Below are positions 36,064 to 43,682 of a stretch of DNA of 64,000 bases, one piece after another. The DNA is from Maribacter sp. (GTDB lineage: Bacteria; Bacteroidota; Bacteroidia; Flavobacteriales; Flavobacteriaceae): the NCBI GenBank assembly GCA_020629415.1, contig JAHDDL010000002.1:1-64000 (forward strand), given 5' to 3'. How positions within the stretch are numbered: position 1 is the first letter of the stretch; the number at the start of each line of letters is the position of its first letter. The position numbers were made by a program, and so were the translations under genes. Below the pieces are notes generated by a model. That model saw nothing but the letters and a program-made list of their open reading frames with translations. It ran no database searches and was not told the DNA's origin.

Positions 36064-36084
36064 ACAATTAAAACCGAAACGTAA

Positions 36085-36420
36085 ATGAAAAAAAATATTT
36101 GGACGATTTTATTTTTTATTCTTTTAATAATCAATGTTGGTTTACTGAATATTTATTTTTCCTCTAACAAGAATGCTGAATTGGACTTAAAAAATCAACA
36201 AATTGAATTGTTAGAATCCAATCTTAATAAAAGTGAAACTGAATATATTGAAAATGCAAAACAGCTAAAATATATGCTGGAAACAATTATTGAAAATTCA
36301 GAGGAATTAAAAAAATATATGACCGAATATAAAGATGTCACTGATAAGGAGTTTGAAGAAAAATTACGTCAGAAATTAATTCGACTTGACATTGAAATTA
36401 ACGAAAAAGAGAAAAAATAA
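36085..36420 (+). CDS. Small single-helix membrane protein with coiled coil
   Basis: 111 aa. A hydrophobic N-terminal helix (about 5-27) acts as signal anchor. The rest is a charged coiled coil (LDLKNQQIELLESNLNKSET; EEKLRQKLIRLDIEINEKEK). No domain is recognised. Base composition is more AT-rich than the flanking core genes. It is the first gene of the cassette-like island and starts shortly after the GTTGGAC site. Such short proteins are common cargo of gene cassettes. Confidence 0.6.
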   Translation: MKKNIWTILFFILLIINVGLLNIYFSSNKNAELDLKNQQIELLESNLNKSETEYIENAKQLKYMLETIIENSEELKKYMTEYKDVTDKEFEEKLRQKLIRLDIEINEKEKK

Positions 36421-36423
36421 CTG

Positions 36424-36560
36424 GGCACAACATTGTATAACCGCAATTACGGCGGATTCGACCAAGTCTGAATCCACTCGGAATTGCTAACGTCTGTGCT
36501 TAACCGAAAATTAACACATATAAACCCGTAAATGACGGTTATACAAGACCGTTATGTGTT
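36424..36560 (+). repeat. Bulged palindromic element, attC-like
   Basis: Nested inverted repeats: an outer pair (ATTGTATAACC at 36432-36442 with GGTTATACAA at 36538-36547) and an inner bulged stem from 36443 (GCAATTACGGCGGATTCGAC) to 36487 (GTCTGAATCCACTC ... AATTGC). The ends carry CACAAC on the left and GTTATGTG at 36551-36558 on the right. This is the layout of an integron attC site: long imperfect hairpin, unpaired bases, AAC/GTT ends. The inner stem recurs at 41003-41047. Confidence 0.55.
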
Positions 36561-36576
36561 ATTATGACAAAACTTT

Positions 36577-38394
36577 ATGCTTACAGATAGATTTCATCAA
36601 TTAAGAAAAGAAGAATTAGATAAGGTTTTCTCTAAATCAAATATTAGCAAAATTTGGCGAAAGGTAGTCAGAGGACAATTAAGGAATGTTGACATTTTAG
36701 ACATCTATGATTACTATGACTTTAACTATAATATTGATTCAAGAGCTCTTTTACTAAGGAGTGATATACTCTCAGGAAATTACAGTAGCTCTAAACCGCT
36801 GATTTATAGAGTTGAAAAAAAGCTTGGGATTTGTAGACATTTGATAATTCCTCAGCCAACCGACGCTCTCATTCTACAAATTATTACTGATAAGATTAGT
36901 CCAGAAATTTTATCAAATCAACCGTCGAAAAATTCATTTTATTCAAGAGATAAACATTTTATAAAGAAACCGCACGAAATTGATGAATACGGATTCAATT
37001 GGAGAAAGTTATGGAAGAAAATGCAAAAGAAGATTTTCAAGTTTAGCGACCAAAAGGAATTAATCATTGTAACAGATTTATCTAATTATTATGATTCAAT
37101 TTTTATTCCCGAGCTACGAAAATTAATTACAGGATATATTAATAATAACGAAGCTCTGTTAGACATCCTCTTTGGTATAATAGAACGTAATTCTTGGCTT
37201 CCAGATTACCTACCTTATACTGGTAGAGGATTACCAACTTCAAACTTAGAAGGAATTAGATTGATGGCTCATTCGTTCTTATTTGAATTTGACGAAATAA
37301 TAAAAAAGAAATCGAACAACAGCTTTACGAGATGGATGGATGACGTTGTTGTTGCTGTAGACACAAGAGAAGAAGCAGTAAATGTTTTAAGCTCTTCCTC
37401 AGATGTATTAAAAAGTCGGGGTCTTGCTTTAAACCTAAAAAAGACGAGTATCTATTCCGCAGAAGAAGCTGAATATCATTTTCTAATTGATGAAAATAAA
37501 TATTTAGATTCAATAGATTTTGACTATCATTTAGAACACGGAATTAAAGCTATAAGTAATGAATTAGTAAAAAGATTTAATAAACACCTAAAATCAAACC
37601 AATCTGCCAAATACTATGAAAAAATCAGTAAAAGATACATTACTTCTTTTGGCAAAATAAATTCCAAAAGGATTCTGAAAAATGTTGCGTCTCTTTTCAA
37701 CGAGAATCCGGGAATACGTCAAAATTTGTTATTTTATTTATCAACTCTTGGATATAGTAAAAGAACATCTGAAGTGGTATTAGAAATTTTTGACGAATTG
37801 AAATTACACGACGATATTTCTCTATTTAATATTTGCAGATTAATTACAGATTGGAATATTCCATTGACGAAAGAAGGAGATGAATTTGTAGAAAACGCAA
37901 TAAAAAAGATTAAGTCATTTAGTATGACTCGAAAACAAATCTTTGACTTTTACTGCTTGCTTTGGGTAAAAACAAAATATGACCATCCCGAGGATTTGTA
38001 CAAATTCATTATGGATTATAAAGGTATTTGGAATTCCCATCCTTTTCTCAGAAGACAAGTGACATCAATTATGGGAAGATTATTTCTTTACAAAGAAGAT
38101 AAAGTAAGAACATTTTTAGAAACTCAAATCTCAACTGCCGAACAACAAGTTGTATCAACTGCGAATAATCTTATTAACCTAAAGAAATTAATCTCTATTG
38201 AAGGAAAAGTGAAATTGTACTTATTTCCTCAAAACAAATACAAAACATATCCATTACAAAAGTTTTTGGTACTTTGTTCATTTCTAAATAGTGAGACATA
38301 TAGAACAAACAAAGATGTAATTGAAAAAATTAAATTTCATATTGACGACCCATACTATAGGAAATGGCTTGAATTACAGTACAACGTGAAATAA
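36577..38394 (+). CDS. Reverse transcriptase of the Abi/UG (defence-like) type
   Basis: 605 aa. RT palm motifs: ELIIVTDLSNYYDSI (motif A, Asp167), GRGLPTSNLEG (motif B, 216-226) and TRWMDDVVVAVD (motif C, WMDD at 253-256 instead of the usual YxDD). GLALNLKKTSIYS follows as motif D. Residues 330-605 form a long helical region without a recognised enzyme domain, like the alpha-helical repeat tails of AbiK-type and unknown-group RTs. There is no maturase or HNH domain, so it is not a group II intron. It starts 17 nt after GTTATGTG, and AATACATAAC just after its stop is the near complement of that start. I infer a phage-defence role from class resemblance only. Confidence 0.75.
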   Translation: MLTDRFHQLRKEELDKVFSKSNISKIWRKVVRGQLRNVDILDIYDYYDFNYNIDSRALLLRSDILSGNYSSSKPLIYRVEKKLGICRHLIIPQPTDALILQIITDKISPEILSNQPSKNSFYSRDKHFIKKPHEIDEYGFNWRKLWKKMQKKIFKFSDQKELIIVTDLSNYYDSIFIPELRKLITGYINNNEALLDILFGIIERNSWLPDYLPYTGRGLPTSNLEGIRLMAHSFLFEFDEIIKKKSNNSFTRWMDDVVVAVDTREEAVNVLSSSSDVLKSRGLALNLKKTSIYSAEEAEYHFLIDENKYLDSIDFDYHLEHGIKAISNELVKRFNKHLKSNQSAKYYEKISKRYITSFGKINSKRILKNVASLFNENPGIRQNLLFYLSTLGYSKRTSEVVLEIFDELKLHDDISLFNICRLITDWNIPLTKEGDEFVENAIKKIKSFSMTRKQIFDFYCLLWVKTKYDHPEDLYKFIMDYKGIWNSHPFLRRQVTSIMGRLFLYKEDKVRTFLETQISTAEQQVVSTANNLINLKKLISIEGKVKLYLFPQNKYKTYPLQKFLVLCSFLNSETYRTNKDVIEKIKFHIDDPYYRKWLELQYNVK

Positions 38395-38395
38395 C

Positions 38396-38494
38396 AATAC
38401 ATAACATTGTATATTAAAAATAGCGCAAGTCTTTGCTAATACGAACATTTACTGAGAGCTTTTAAAACATTTAAAGCTTAACAATTAAAATTTT
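38396..38494 (+). repeat. Cassette-end element after the reverse transcriptase gene
   Basis: AATACATAAC at 38396-38405 matches the reverse complement of GTTATGTGTT (36551-36560) at 9 of 10 positions, and the next bases repeat the ATTGTATA of the upstream element. Two small hairpins follow (GCAA-GTCT-TTGC near 38440, AGCTTT ... AAAGCT near 38457-38478). No clear right-hand GTT core is seen before the next gene. Confidence 0.45.
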
Positions 38495-39103
38495 ATGAAA
38501 AAAATATACTATCTATTTTCAATTGTCATTTTATGTTCATGTGGAGGTGGGAAATACAATTATCTATTCGATACCGGTAAACAACTCGATTTTGGTGAAG
38601 GACTATGGGTACTCAATAGAACGGAATCCAATTCAAAAATATTCGACAAGGAATTGTATGATGCTTCCTATGAACAATTCAAAAAAATTCTTGGAGACTC
38701 TTTGGTTGACATTAATACATTAAGAATGGACAAACTTATTTCGCCTAAAATTGGATTTGAGCTAAACAAAACGGAATTGGAAACGCTTAAACGAGATACA
38801 CATTGTGATTTTCTGATCAACATAAGAGGGTATGTCATTAGTAATGGAGCCGGAACTGTATCATTTGATAGTGGTAATGGCCATTACAGCGCAAGTAATC
38901 AATCTTCAGTTTCCATTATGATATATGATCTTAATACGGGCGAGATTATTTCTTCATCTCAGGCCATGGCGAAAGTTACCTCAGAAAATTCCCATTTTGA
39001 CGATAACAAAGGAGTACCTAGCATTAATTCTAGTGCGGAAACCTTAATGGTAAAGGCTGCTAAAAAACTAATCAAGAAATACGAAACAAATAGACTTGAC
39101 TAA
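38495..39103 (+). CDS. Lipoprotein of unknown function
   Basis: 202 aa. MKKIYYLFSIVILCSCGGGK is a lipoprotein signal with lipobox cysteine 16. Mature residues include a Gly/Ser-rich beta stretch (NGAGTVSFDSGNGHYSASNQ), and the last part is helical (AETLMVKAAKKLIKKY). The pattern recalls penicillin-binding-protein activator or LpoB-like and GNA1162-like lipoproteins, but I cannot assign one. It lies in the AT-rich island between the RT gene and the beta-lactamase gene and has the same orientation as both. Confidence 0.65.
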   Translation: MKKIYYLFSIVILCSCGGGKYNYLFDTGKQLDFGEGLWVLNRTESNSKIFDKELYDASYEQFKKILGDSLVDINTLRMDKLISPKIGFELNKTELETLKRDTHCDFLINIRGYVISNGAGTVSFDSGNGHYSASNQSSVSIMIYDLNTGEIISSSQAMAKVTSENSHFDDNKGVPSINSSAETLMVKAAKKLIKKYETNRLD

Positions 39104-39145
39104 ATTAGTACGGAAATAAAAAAGTTTTACATTAATATCTATAAT

Positions 39146-39193
39146 CCATTGCAAGCGAATTTCCTAAGCCAAAACTTCAACTTTAGGCAATGG
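39146..39193 (+). repeat. Bulged palindrome before the beta-lactamase gene
   Basis: CCATTGC at 39146-39152 pairs with GCAATGG at 39187-39193, and CCTAA with TTTAGG inside, leaving bulges. It lies 60 nt before GTTAGCACC and has the same folded-site layout as the other junctions of the island. Confidence 0.5.
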
Positions 39194-39252
39194 CTCGGGA
39201 CTGTGCGTAAAAATCCATAAAGATTTCCCCGAAACACGATTATAGCCAGGAA

Positions 39253-39261
39253 GTTAGCACC
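39253..39261 (+). other. Putative cassette start core GTTAGCACC
   Basis: GTTAGCACC lies 10 nt before the beta-lactamase ATG. GGTGCTAGC at 40117-40125, just after the stop of the same gene, is its reverse complement at 8 of 9 positions. Such self-complementarity between the start and the end of one unit is expected of an integron cassette. Confidence 0.5.
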
Positions 39262-39271
39262 ACTATAAAAA

Positions 39272-40111
39272 ATGAGAATAACATCGATAGCAGTATTTTT
39301 AATTCTTTTTATTTCTTGCAAAGAAAGAAAAGGAACCAATAATCTACATAACGAGCAATTGGTGAATAGAAACATTATAAAACCTGAATTTCAATCAATT
39401 ATTGATTCTGCAGATGTTAAAGGTTCAATATTAATCTATGATTTAAACAAAGACATGTACTATTCAAATGACTTTGAATGGTCTAACAACGGAAATTTAC
39501 CGGCATCTACCTTCAAAATTGCCAATTCTATTATTGGACTTGAAACTGGTGTGATAGAAAATGATAGTGTCATATTTAAATGGGACGGAGAAAAAAAATG
39601 GTTAAAAAGTTGGGAACAAGACCTAATTCTTAGAGATGCTTTTCAATTTTCTTGTGTTCATTGTTATCAAGTAATTGCAAGAAAAATTGGTTCAAAAAGA
39701 ATGAACGATTATGTCTTAAAACTTAACTATGGGAATCTAGAAATTGATTCTACCAATATTGATAAATTTTGGTTAGAAGGAGAATCAAAAATAAGTCAAA
39801 TGCAACAAATCGACTTCCTGAAAAGATTCTACAATTTTGAACTTCCTATTTCCAAAAGAACTGATAGTATAATGCGAAAGATTTTGCTCATTGAAGAAAC
39901 TGACCAATTTAAACTTAGTGGAAAATCTGGTTTATCAAATTATAACAGAGAATATAATGGTTGGTTTATTGGGTTTGTTGAATTTGAATACAACACATAC
40001 CTATTTGCCACAAATCTAGAGCCTAAAAAAGAGTTTGATTTAAATTCTTTTATTAAAAAAAGATTAGATTTAACTCTTCTAGGTCTTAAAAAATTGAATG
40101 TTCTATACTAA
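39272..40111 (+). CDS. Class D (OXA-type) beta-lactamase, lipoprotein
   Basis: 279 aa. A lipoprotein signal (MRITSIAVFLILFISCKERK, Cys16) is unusual for OXA enzymes but known in Bacteroidota. The serine-enzyme motifs are all present: STFK at 79-82 (nucleophile Ser79 and Lys82), SCV at 127-129 (SxV), YGN at 153-155 and KSG at 218-220 (KTG equivalent). Trp167 in DKFWLEG matches the conserved class D Trp. It should hydrolyse penicillins in the periplasm via a carboxylated lysine; the spectrum cannot be predicted. The gene lies between self-complementary core sites and is the most typical cassette cargo of the island. Confidence 0.88.
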   Translation: MRITSIAVFLILFISCKERKGTNNLHNEQLVNRNIIKPEFQSIIDSADVKGSILIYDLNKDMYYSNDFEWSNNGNLPASTFKIANSIIGLETGVIENDSVIFKWDGEKKWLKSWEQDLILRDAFQFSCVHCYQVIARKIGSKRMNDYVLKLNYGNLEIDSTNIDKFWLEGESKISQMQQIDFLKRFYNFELPISKRTDSIMRKILLIEETDQFKLSGKSGLSNYNREYNGWFIGFVEFEYNTYLFATNLEPKKEFDLNSFIKKRLDLTLLGLKKLNVLY

Positions 40112-40116
40112 ATACC

Positions 40117-40361
40117 GGTGCTAGCCAAACCTGAACGTAATGAGGACTTATGGGCTAAATCGAAAAATCTGTATAAATTTATAAAGTCGCTAATCCCGAT
40201 AGCTATCGGGAATGGATTCAGCTTTGGACAATAAAAGATAAACTGAACAATATGCTTTAGCTTCGTGCGTAGACCTGCCGGCAGGCAGGCAGGCAGGCAG
40301 GCGGAAACAAAAAGTTTCCTTGCTTACCGCACTACGCTTAGTTAAAACGTTGTAAACAAGC
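40117..40361 (+). repeat. Cassette-end element with palindrome and tetranucleotide repeat
   Basis: The stretch begins with GGTGCTAGC and an inverted pair (CCAAACCTGAA 40125-40135 with TTCAGCTTTGG 40217-40227). It contains an 18-bp perfect palindrome at 40194-40211 (TCCCGATAG/CTATCGGGA), a (GGCA)5 tract at 40280-40299 preceded by CCTGCC, and ends near GTTGTAAAC at 40349-40357, 16 nt before the next ATG. The GC-rich middle differs sharply from the AT-rich genes around it. Confidence 0.6.
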
Positions 40362-40372
40362 TAAACCAACAT

Positions 40373-40987
40373 ATGAATTTCTTTAAAAAACTTTTCGGAT
40401 TAAATAAAAAAAAGGAAGAAGAATACTCTGGAAATTTTATTGTCGCAACTCTAAATGATAAAGTAATGCCAATTGATAGAGGAGAAATTTATGAAGACCC
40501 ATTAGATGAATTTCTTCAAGCTAATGGAATTGGAGAAGTTACAGGTGGAGGAACTATGCAATTAGAATCTGGAGAATTGGAATACTGTGACGTAGAAATC
40601 CAACTAAATTCTGATGAGATTAATGAAAATCATATTAAATTAATCATTGAGAAACTTGAAGAGCGTGGAGCGCCAAAAGGTTCTAAACTGACAACTGAGA
40701 AAACGGAACAGAAAATTGAATTTGGAAAACAGGAAGGTTTAGGAATTTATCTTGACGGAATAAATCTATCCGATGAAGTTTATAAAAATTCTGACTCTGA
40801 AGCTTTGGCTATAGAGATTAGACGATTAGCGAATATAAAAGATAATGTTCTTAGATATTGGCAAGGAAATACAGAAACTGGATTATATTATTATGGAGAA
40901 TCATTTGAGAAAATAAATGAATCGATTGCAAACTTGGTAAACATTCATCCTGAATGTGAAAATTGCCGAATTGAAAGAGTCGCATAA
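40373..40987 (+). CDS. Cassette-like gene, unknown function
   Basis: 204 aa, acidic, cytoplasmic by appearance; the basic N-terminus MNFFKKLFGLNKKKEEE is short and amphipathic. IYEDPLDEFLQANGIGEVTGGGTM and LEYCDVEIQL form a beta-rich first half, and the second half is helical and ends PECENCRIERVA. I do not recognise a named domain; it looks like a widely scattered small bacterial family. The unit begins with GTTGTAAAC (40349-40357), and GTTTACACC (40994-41002) follows its stop, so it behaves like a separate cassette. Confidence 0.6.
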   Translation: MNFFKKLFGLNKKKEEEYSGNFIVATLNDKVMPIDRGEIYEDPLDEFLQANGIGEVTGGGTMQLESGELEYCDVEIQLNSDEINENHIKLIIEKLEERGAPKGSKLTTEKTEQKIEFGKQEGLGIYLDGINLSDEVYKNSDSEALAIEIRRLANIKDNVLRYWQGNTETGLYYYGESFEKINESIANLVNIHPECENCRIERVA

Positions 40988-40993
40988 AAGTCA

Positions 40994-41047
40994 GTTTACA
41001 CCGCAATTAAGGCGGATTCGACTACGTCCTAATCCACTCGGAATTAT
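40994..41047 (+). repeat. Second copy of the bulged attC-like palindrome
   Basis: GTTTACACC at 40994-41002 is the approximate complement of GTTGTAAAC at the start of the same unit. From 41003 the sequence GCAATTAAGGCGGATTCGAC ... AATCCACTCGGAATTA repeats the inner stem at 36443-36487 with few differences. Both copies keep the unpaired bases of the stem. No clear right-hand GTT core follows, so the island probably ends here. Confidence 0.55.
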
Positions 41048-41162
41048 TAAAGTCTCTGTCATAAAAAAAATAAACACTAATTTACCTTCTGTAAAATAAA
41101 ATTTTCGAGCACGTCAACTTAAGTTTATATTGTATTTAAACCGCTCAAATATCTAACAACCT

Positions 41163-42710
41163 ATGTTAAAAAAAATACTATTCTTATTATTCATTGCCCT
41201 ATACATTAGCTGTTCAAAAGATAACTCAGAGAATAACCAACCAGAACCTAATCAAAACGAAGATGTTTTACCGGTAATTTCAATCTCTGAACTTGAGAAT
41301 TTAATTGAGACAAAATCAAGCTTTAATGTTACCATTTCTGGCACAGAAGCACAAACCAACACCACAGTTCTAATTAATGATATTGAAGTGGCTTCTACCG
41401 ATCAGAAAGATTTTGAGTTAGAAATAAACCCTTTTGATTATCCTAACGGTAAAACATCACTTAAAGTAAAATCAGTAACGGCAGGAAATCTAGAAAGTGT
41501 AAAAGACGAAGAAATTGAAATCAATAAATTACTTTTTAGATCTTTTGGAGGGTTGTCTAGCGAATCTGTAGATTCTTATTTAGCCATAAATCTTCAAAGT
41601 ACAGGAGAACTAGTTGGTTTTAAAAAGATAATTACATATGACGACCCTATCTTTTTGCACGCCGAAGATAATTTTATAGAAGAAAATATTATAGTTACCC
41701 AATACATAATTAGTAACAATTCTAGTTTTCAAATGGCTAGAATGTTTGGTAATGTAAAACCTGGCACAGAATTAATAAGTATAGAAGAAGTTGCTAATCA
41801 ATTAGGTATTGATGTAGTATGGCCAAGTAATCAAACAGCATTTAATGTAACTATTGAAGGGACATCTAATTCAGGTTTCATTTCACTTCTTGGAAGAGAT
41901 TATAACTTTGGCAATTCATCCTTTCCTACGTTGGAAATTAAATATGATGAAGCACTAACAGAGAATGTATTTTTGTATTATTATAATCAATACGATAATA
42001 ATATTTTAAATAATTACCGCTATTCCTTTTTCGATAATTTAGAAGATCAGAGCATACAATTTGAAGAAATGACCATGCTTCAAGAAGAGGATATAACTAC
42101 CTTTCAAATACCCAATACAGTAGATAGTGCCAGTATTACCCTTTTTGGCTTCAACAATGAAGAAAGTTATAGAGAAAATTTATATAGGCTTCTGTTTGTC
42201 AATAGCATTCAAACAGGTACCTCTGGTTACACGGCAAGTTATCCATATATAAAAGAATACCCTATTGTTGTAAAAAGCATAGGACTAGATTTTCTAGATG
42301 GCAGTAACCTTATTTTAGATCAAAAAAACACCCTAGATATTACTATTCCTGATATTACAGTTCAAAAAAATGAAGGAGATATAGAGATAGATGGAGCTCA
42401 TGATTTTTCTGAGTTGAACTTAGAAGTTTTGCACCCTGACCCAGCAAAGAACGATATTTTCCGAATGTCGTATAAAAATCTTGGATTGGATACTATTGAC
42501 ATTCCCTTTGATACTTTTGAAATACCAGAAGAAATTGTCCAAATTTTGAATGAGCGAGGATTTGGAATTACTACCACCAATCATACCGGTGAATTGAATA
42601 TTCAAATCACTAATTATGATGACAATTTGTTTCCCAATGGCGTATTCCATTATTCTTTAGGTCGTGAAAACGGTGATGCATTTTACTGGACAATCCCACT
42701 TGATAATTAA
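41163..42710 (+). CDS. Large lipoprotein of unknown function
   Basis: 515 aa. MLKKILFLLFIALYISCSKD is a lipoprotein signal (lipobox Cys17) followed by a low-complexity Asn/Glu/Pro tether (NSENNQPEPNQNED). Residues 40-120 resemble an immunoglobulin-like beta sandwich (SFNVTISGTEAQTNTTVLI ... GKTSLKVKSVTAGN). The remainder is acidic, beta-rich and not recognisable. It is probably exposed on the outer membrane. The gene stands alone at the right edge of the island, and a terminator follows. Its size and separate promoter region suggest that it belongs to the core genome rather than the cassette array. Confidence 0.7.
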   Translation: MLKKILFLLFIALYISCSKDNSENNQPEPNQNEDVLPVISISELENLIETKSSFNVTISGTEAQTNTTVLINDIEVASTDQKDFELEINPFDYPNGKTSLKVKSVTAGNLESVKDEEIEINKLLFRSFGGLSSESVDSYLAINLQSTGELVGFKKIITYDDPIFLHAEDNFIEENIIVTQYIISNNSSFQMARMFGNVKPGTELISIEEVANQLGIDVVWPSNQTAFNVTIEGTSNSGFISLLGRDYNFGNSSFPTLEIKYDEALTENVFLYYYNQYDNNILNNYRYSFFDNLEDQSIQFEEMTMLQEEDITTFQIPNTVDSASITLFGFNNEESYRENLYRLLFVNSIQTGTSGYTASYPYIKEYPIVVKSIGLDFLDGSNLILDQKNTLDITIPDITVQKNEGDIEIDGAHDFSELNLEVLHPDPAKNDIFRMSYKNLGLDTIDIPFDTFEIPEEIVQILNERGFGITTTNHTGELNIQITNYDDNLFPNGVFHYSLGRENGDAFYWTIPLDN

Positions 42711-42778
42711 TAATTTAATTTCTTTTGAAATTATAAAAAGGTTCGATTGACATTCGGTTAAACTTCATATTCAAAACT

Positions 42779-42820
42779 AAAAAACCAAGCCCTAAATAAT
42801 TCTTTAGCGCTTGGTTTTTC
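42779..42820 (+). terminator. Bidirectional terminator
   Basis: AAAACCAAGC (42781-42790) pairs with GCTTGGTTTT (42809-42818), and CCTAAA with TTTAG inside, with T or A runs on both sides. It separates the convergent lipoprotein and DUF4249 genes. Confidence 0.85.
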
Positions 42821-42838
42821 TATTCTTAAAAAAGTCTT

Positions 42839-43678
42839 CTACTCTACCGTATAACTTACCTTATTGGTTTCCGTTACCCTAAAATAGCCATGGGCATAAT
42901 TATCCGGGTTGGTCGTATTAATGCAATTGCCACGAACATCTACCGGTGTAGCTTCAAAAATACCTACGCCGCCAATTTGGTCTATAACAATATCCATATA
43001 ATTATAGTAAGCTCTAGAAATACCGTGCATGCTGATATTTACTACATCACCAGGTAATAACGGTTTTATTTCCTCGTCCTCATCATCATCGATTTCATAC
43101 CACCAGTCCACTTCGTTCCCGTTTATAAACTCATCATCGCCCGTTTCCAAAGTAGGTAACAGGTCCTGTGGTCGTTCAAACTTAAAAAGGTAATTATCGC
43201 CTTCGTCCTCAAAATCTGTAAATACAATATGCAGTTCAATAGCTTCATCATCAAAACCATCTTCCGTATCTTGGTAGATATCGGTAATGTTGGGAACAGG
43301 ATTCATAGTATCTTCGGCAACATATCGTTCTCCATTATATACAATTTCCAAAGTATAGGTGGCAAACAATTGAGGCTGAAAGGTACTTGTGGTATAGGTG
43401 CCATCATTCTGATCCGTAAATCTAAAAACTTCTCCCGTAGCGTTATTGGTCACAGTAACTTCTGCACCCGTAACATTGGTACTTTGAGTGTCAAAAAAAG
43501 GTGTGGACGTACGTAACGTAATCACTTGATCATTACCCGTAGTTCCTTTTTCCCAGTCTAAGGAAGCTTCCACCACCAAACGTAAGGTATCTGTTTGTAC
43601 GTCAACATCTATAACATCTGTACAACCCGTAAGAATAACGGTGAACAGGGCTATTATTGGTTTTATATAATTTTTCAT
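42839..43678 (-). CDS. DUF4249 lipoprotein, partner of TonB-dependent receptor
   Basis: 279 aa from the ATG at 43676-43678. The frame can be extended to 43810, but that would run back into the receptor gene. MKNYIKPIIALFTVILTGCTD is a lipoprotein signal (Cys19). DVDVQTDTLRLVVEASLDWEKG and VTNNATGEVFRFTDQNDGTY match DUF4249, a family almost always encoded directly after a TonB-dependent receptor. It starts 4 nt after the receptor stop, so it is cotranscribed. It probably sits on the outer membrane with the receptor; the ligand is unknown. Confidence 0.87.
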   Translation of the reverse strand: MKNYIKPIIALFTVILTGCTDVIDVDVQTDTLRLVVEASLDWEKGTTGNDQVITLRTSTPFFDTQSTNVTGAEVTVTNNATGEVFRFTDQNDGTYTTSTFQPQLFATYTLEIVYNGERYVAEDTMNPVPNITDIYQDTEDGFDDEAIELHIVFTDFEDEGDNYLFKFERPQDLLPTLETGDDEFINGNEVDWWYEIDDDEDEEIKPLLPGDVVNISMHGISRAYYNYMDIVIDQIGGVGIFEATPVDVRGNCINTTNPDNYAHGYFRVTETNKVSYTVE

Positions 43679-43682
43679 CGTA

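Noticed and set aside
36421..36576. Structured sequence upstream of the reverse transcriptase as a retron msr-msd RNA
   Set aside because: The RT has WMDD rather than the YADD common in retrons and I see no retron-specific motifs. The same folded stem recurs at 41003-41047 away from any RT, so it belongs to the junction element and not to the RT.
36577..38394. Group II intron or diversity-generating retroelement
   Set aside because: No maturase or endonuclease domain, no intron domain V-like hairpin and no template/variable repeat pair were seen.
39139..39375. Minus-strand frame across the beta-lactamase start
   Set aside because: It is antisense to a well supported gene and to a palindromic junction, and reads as a random hydrophobic sequence.
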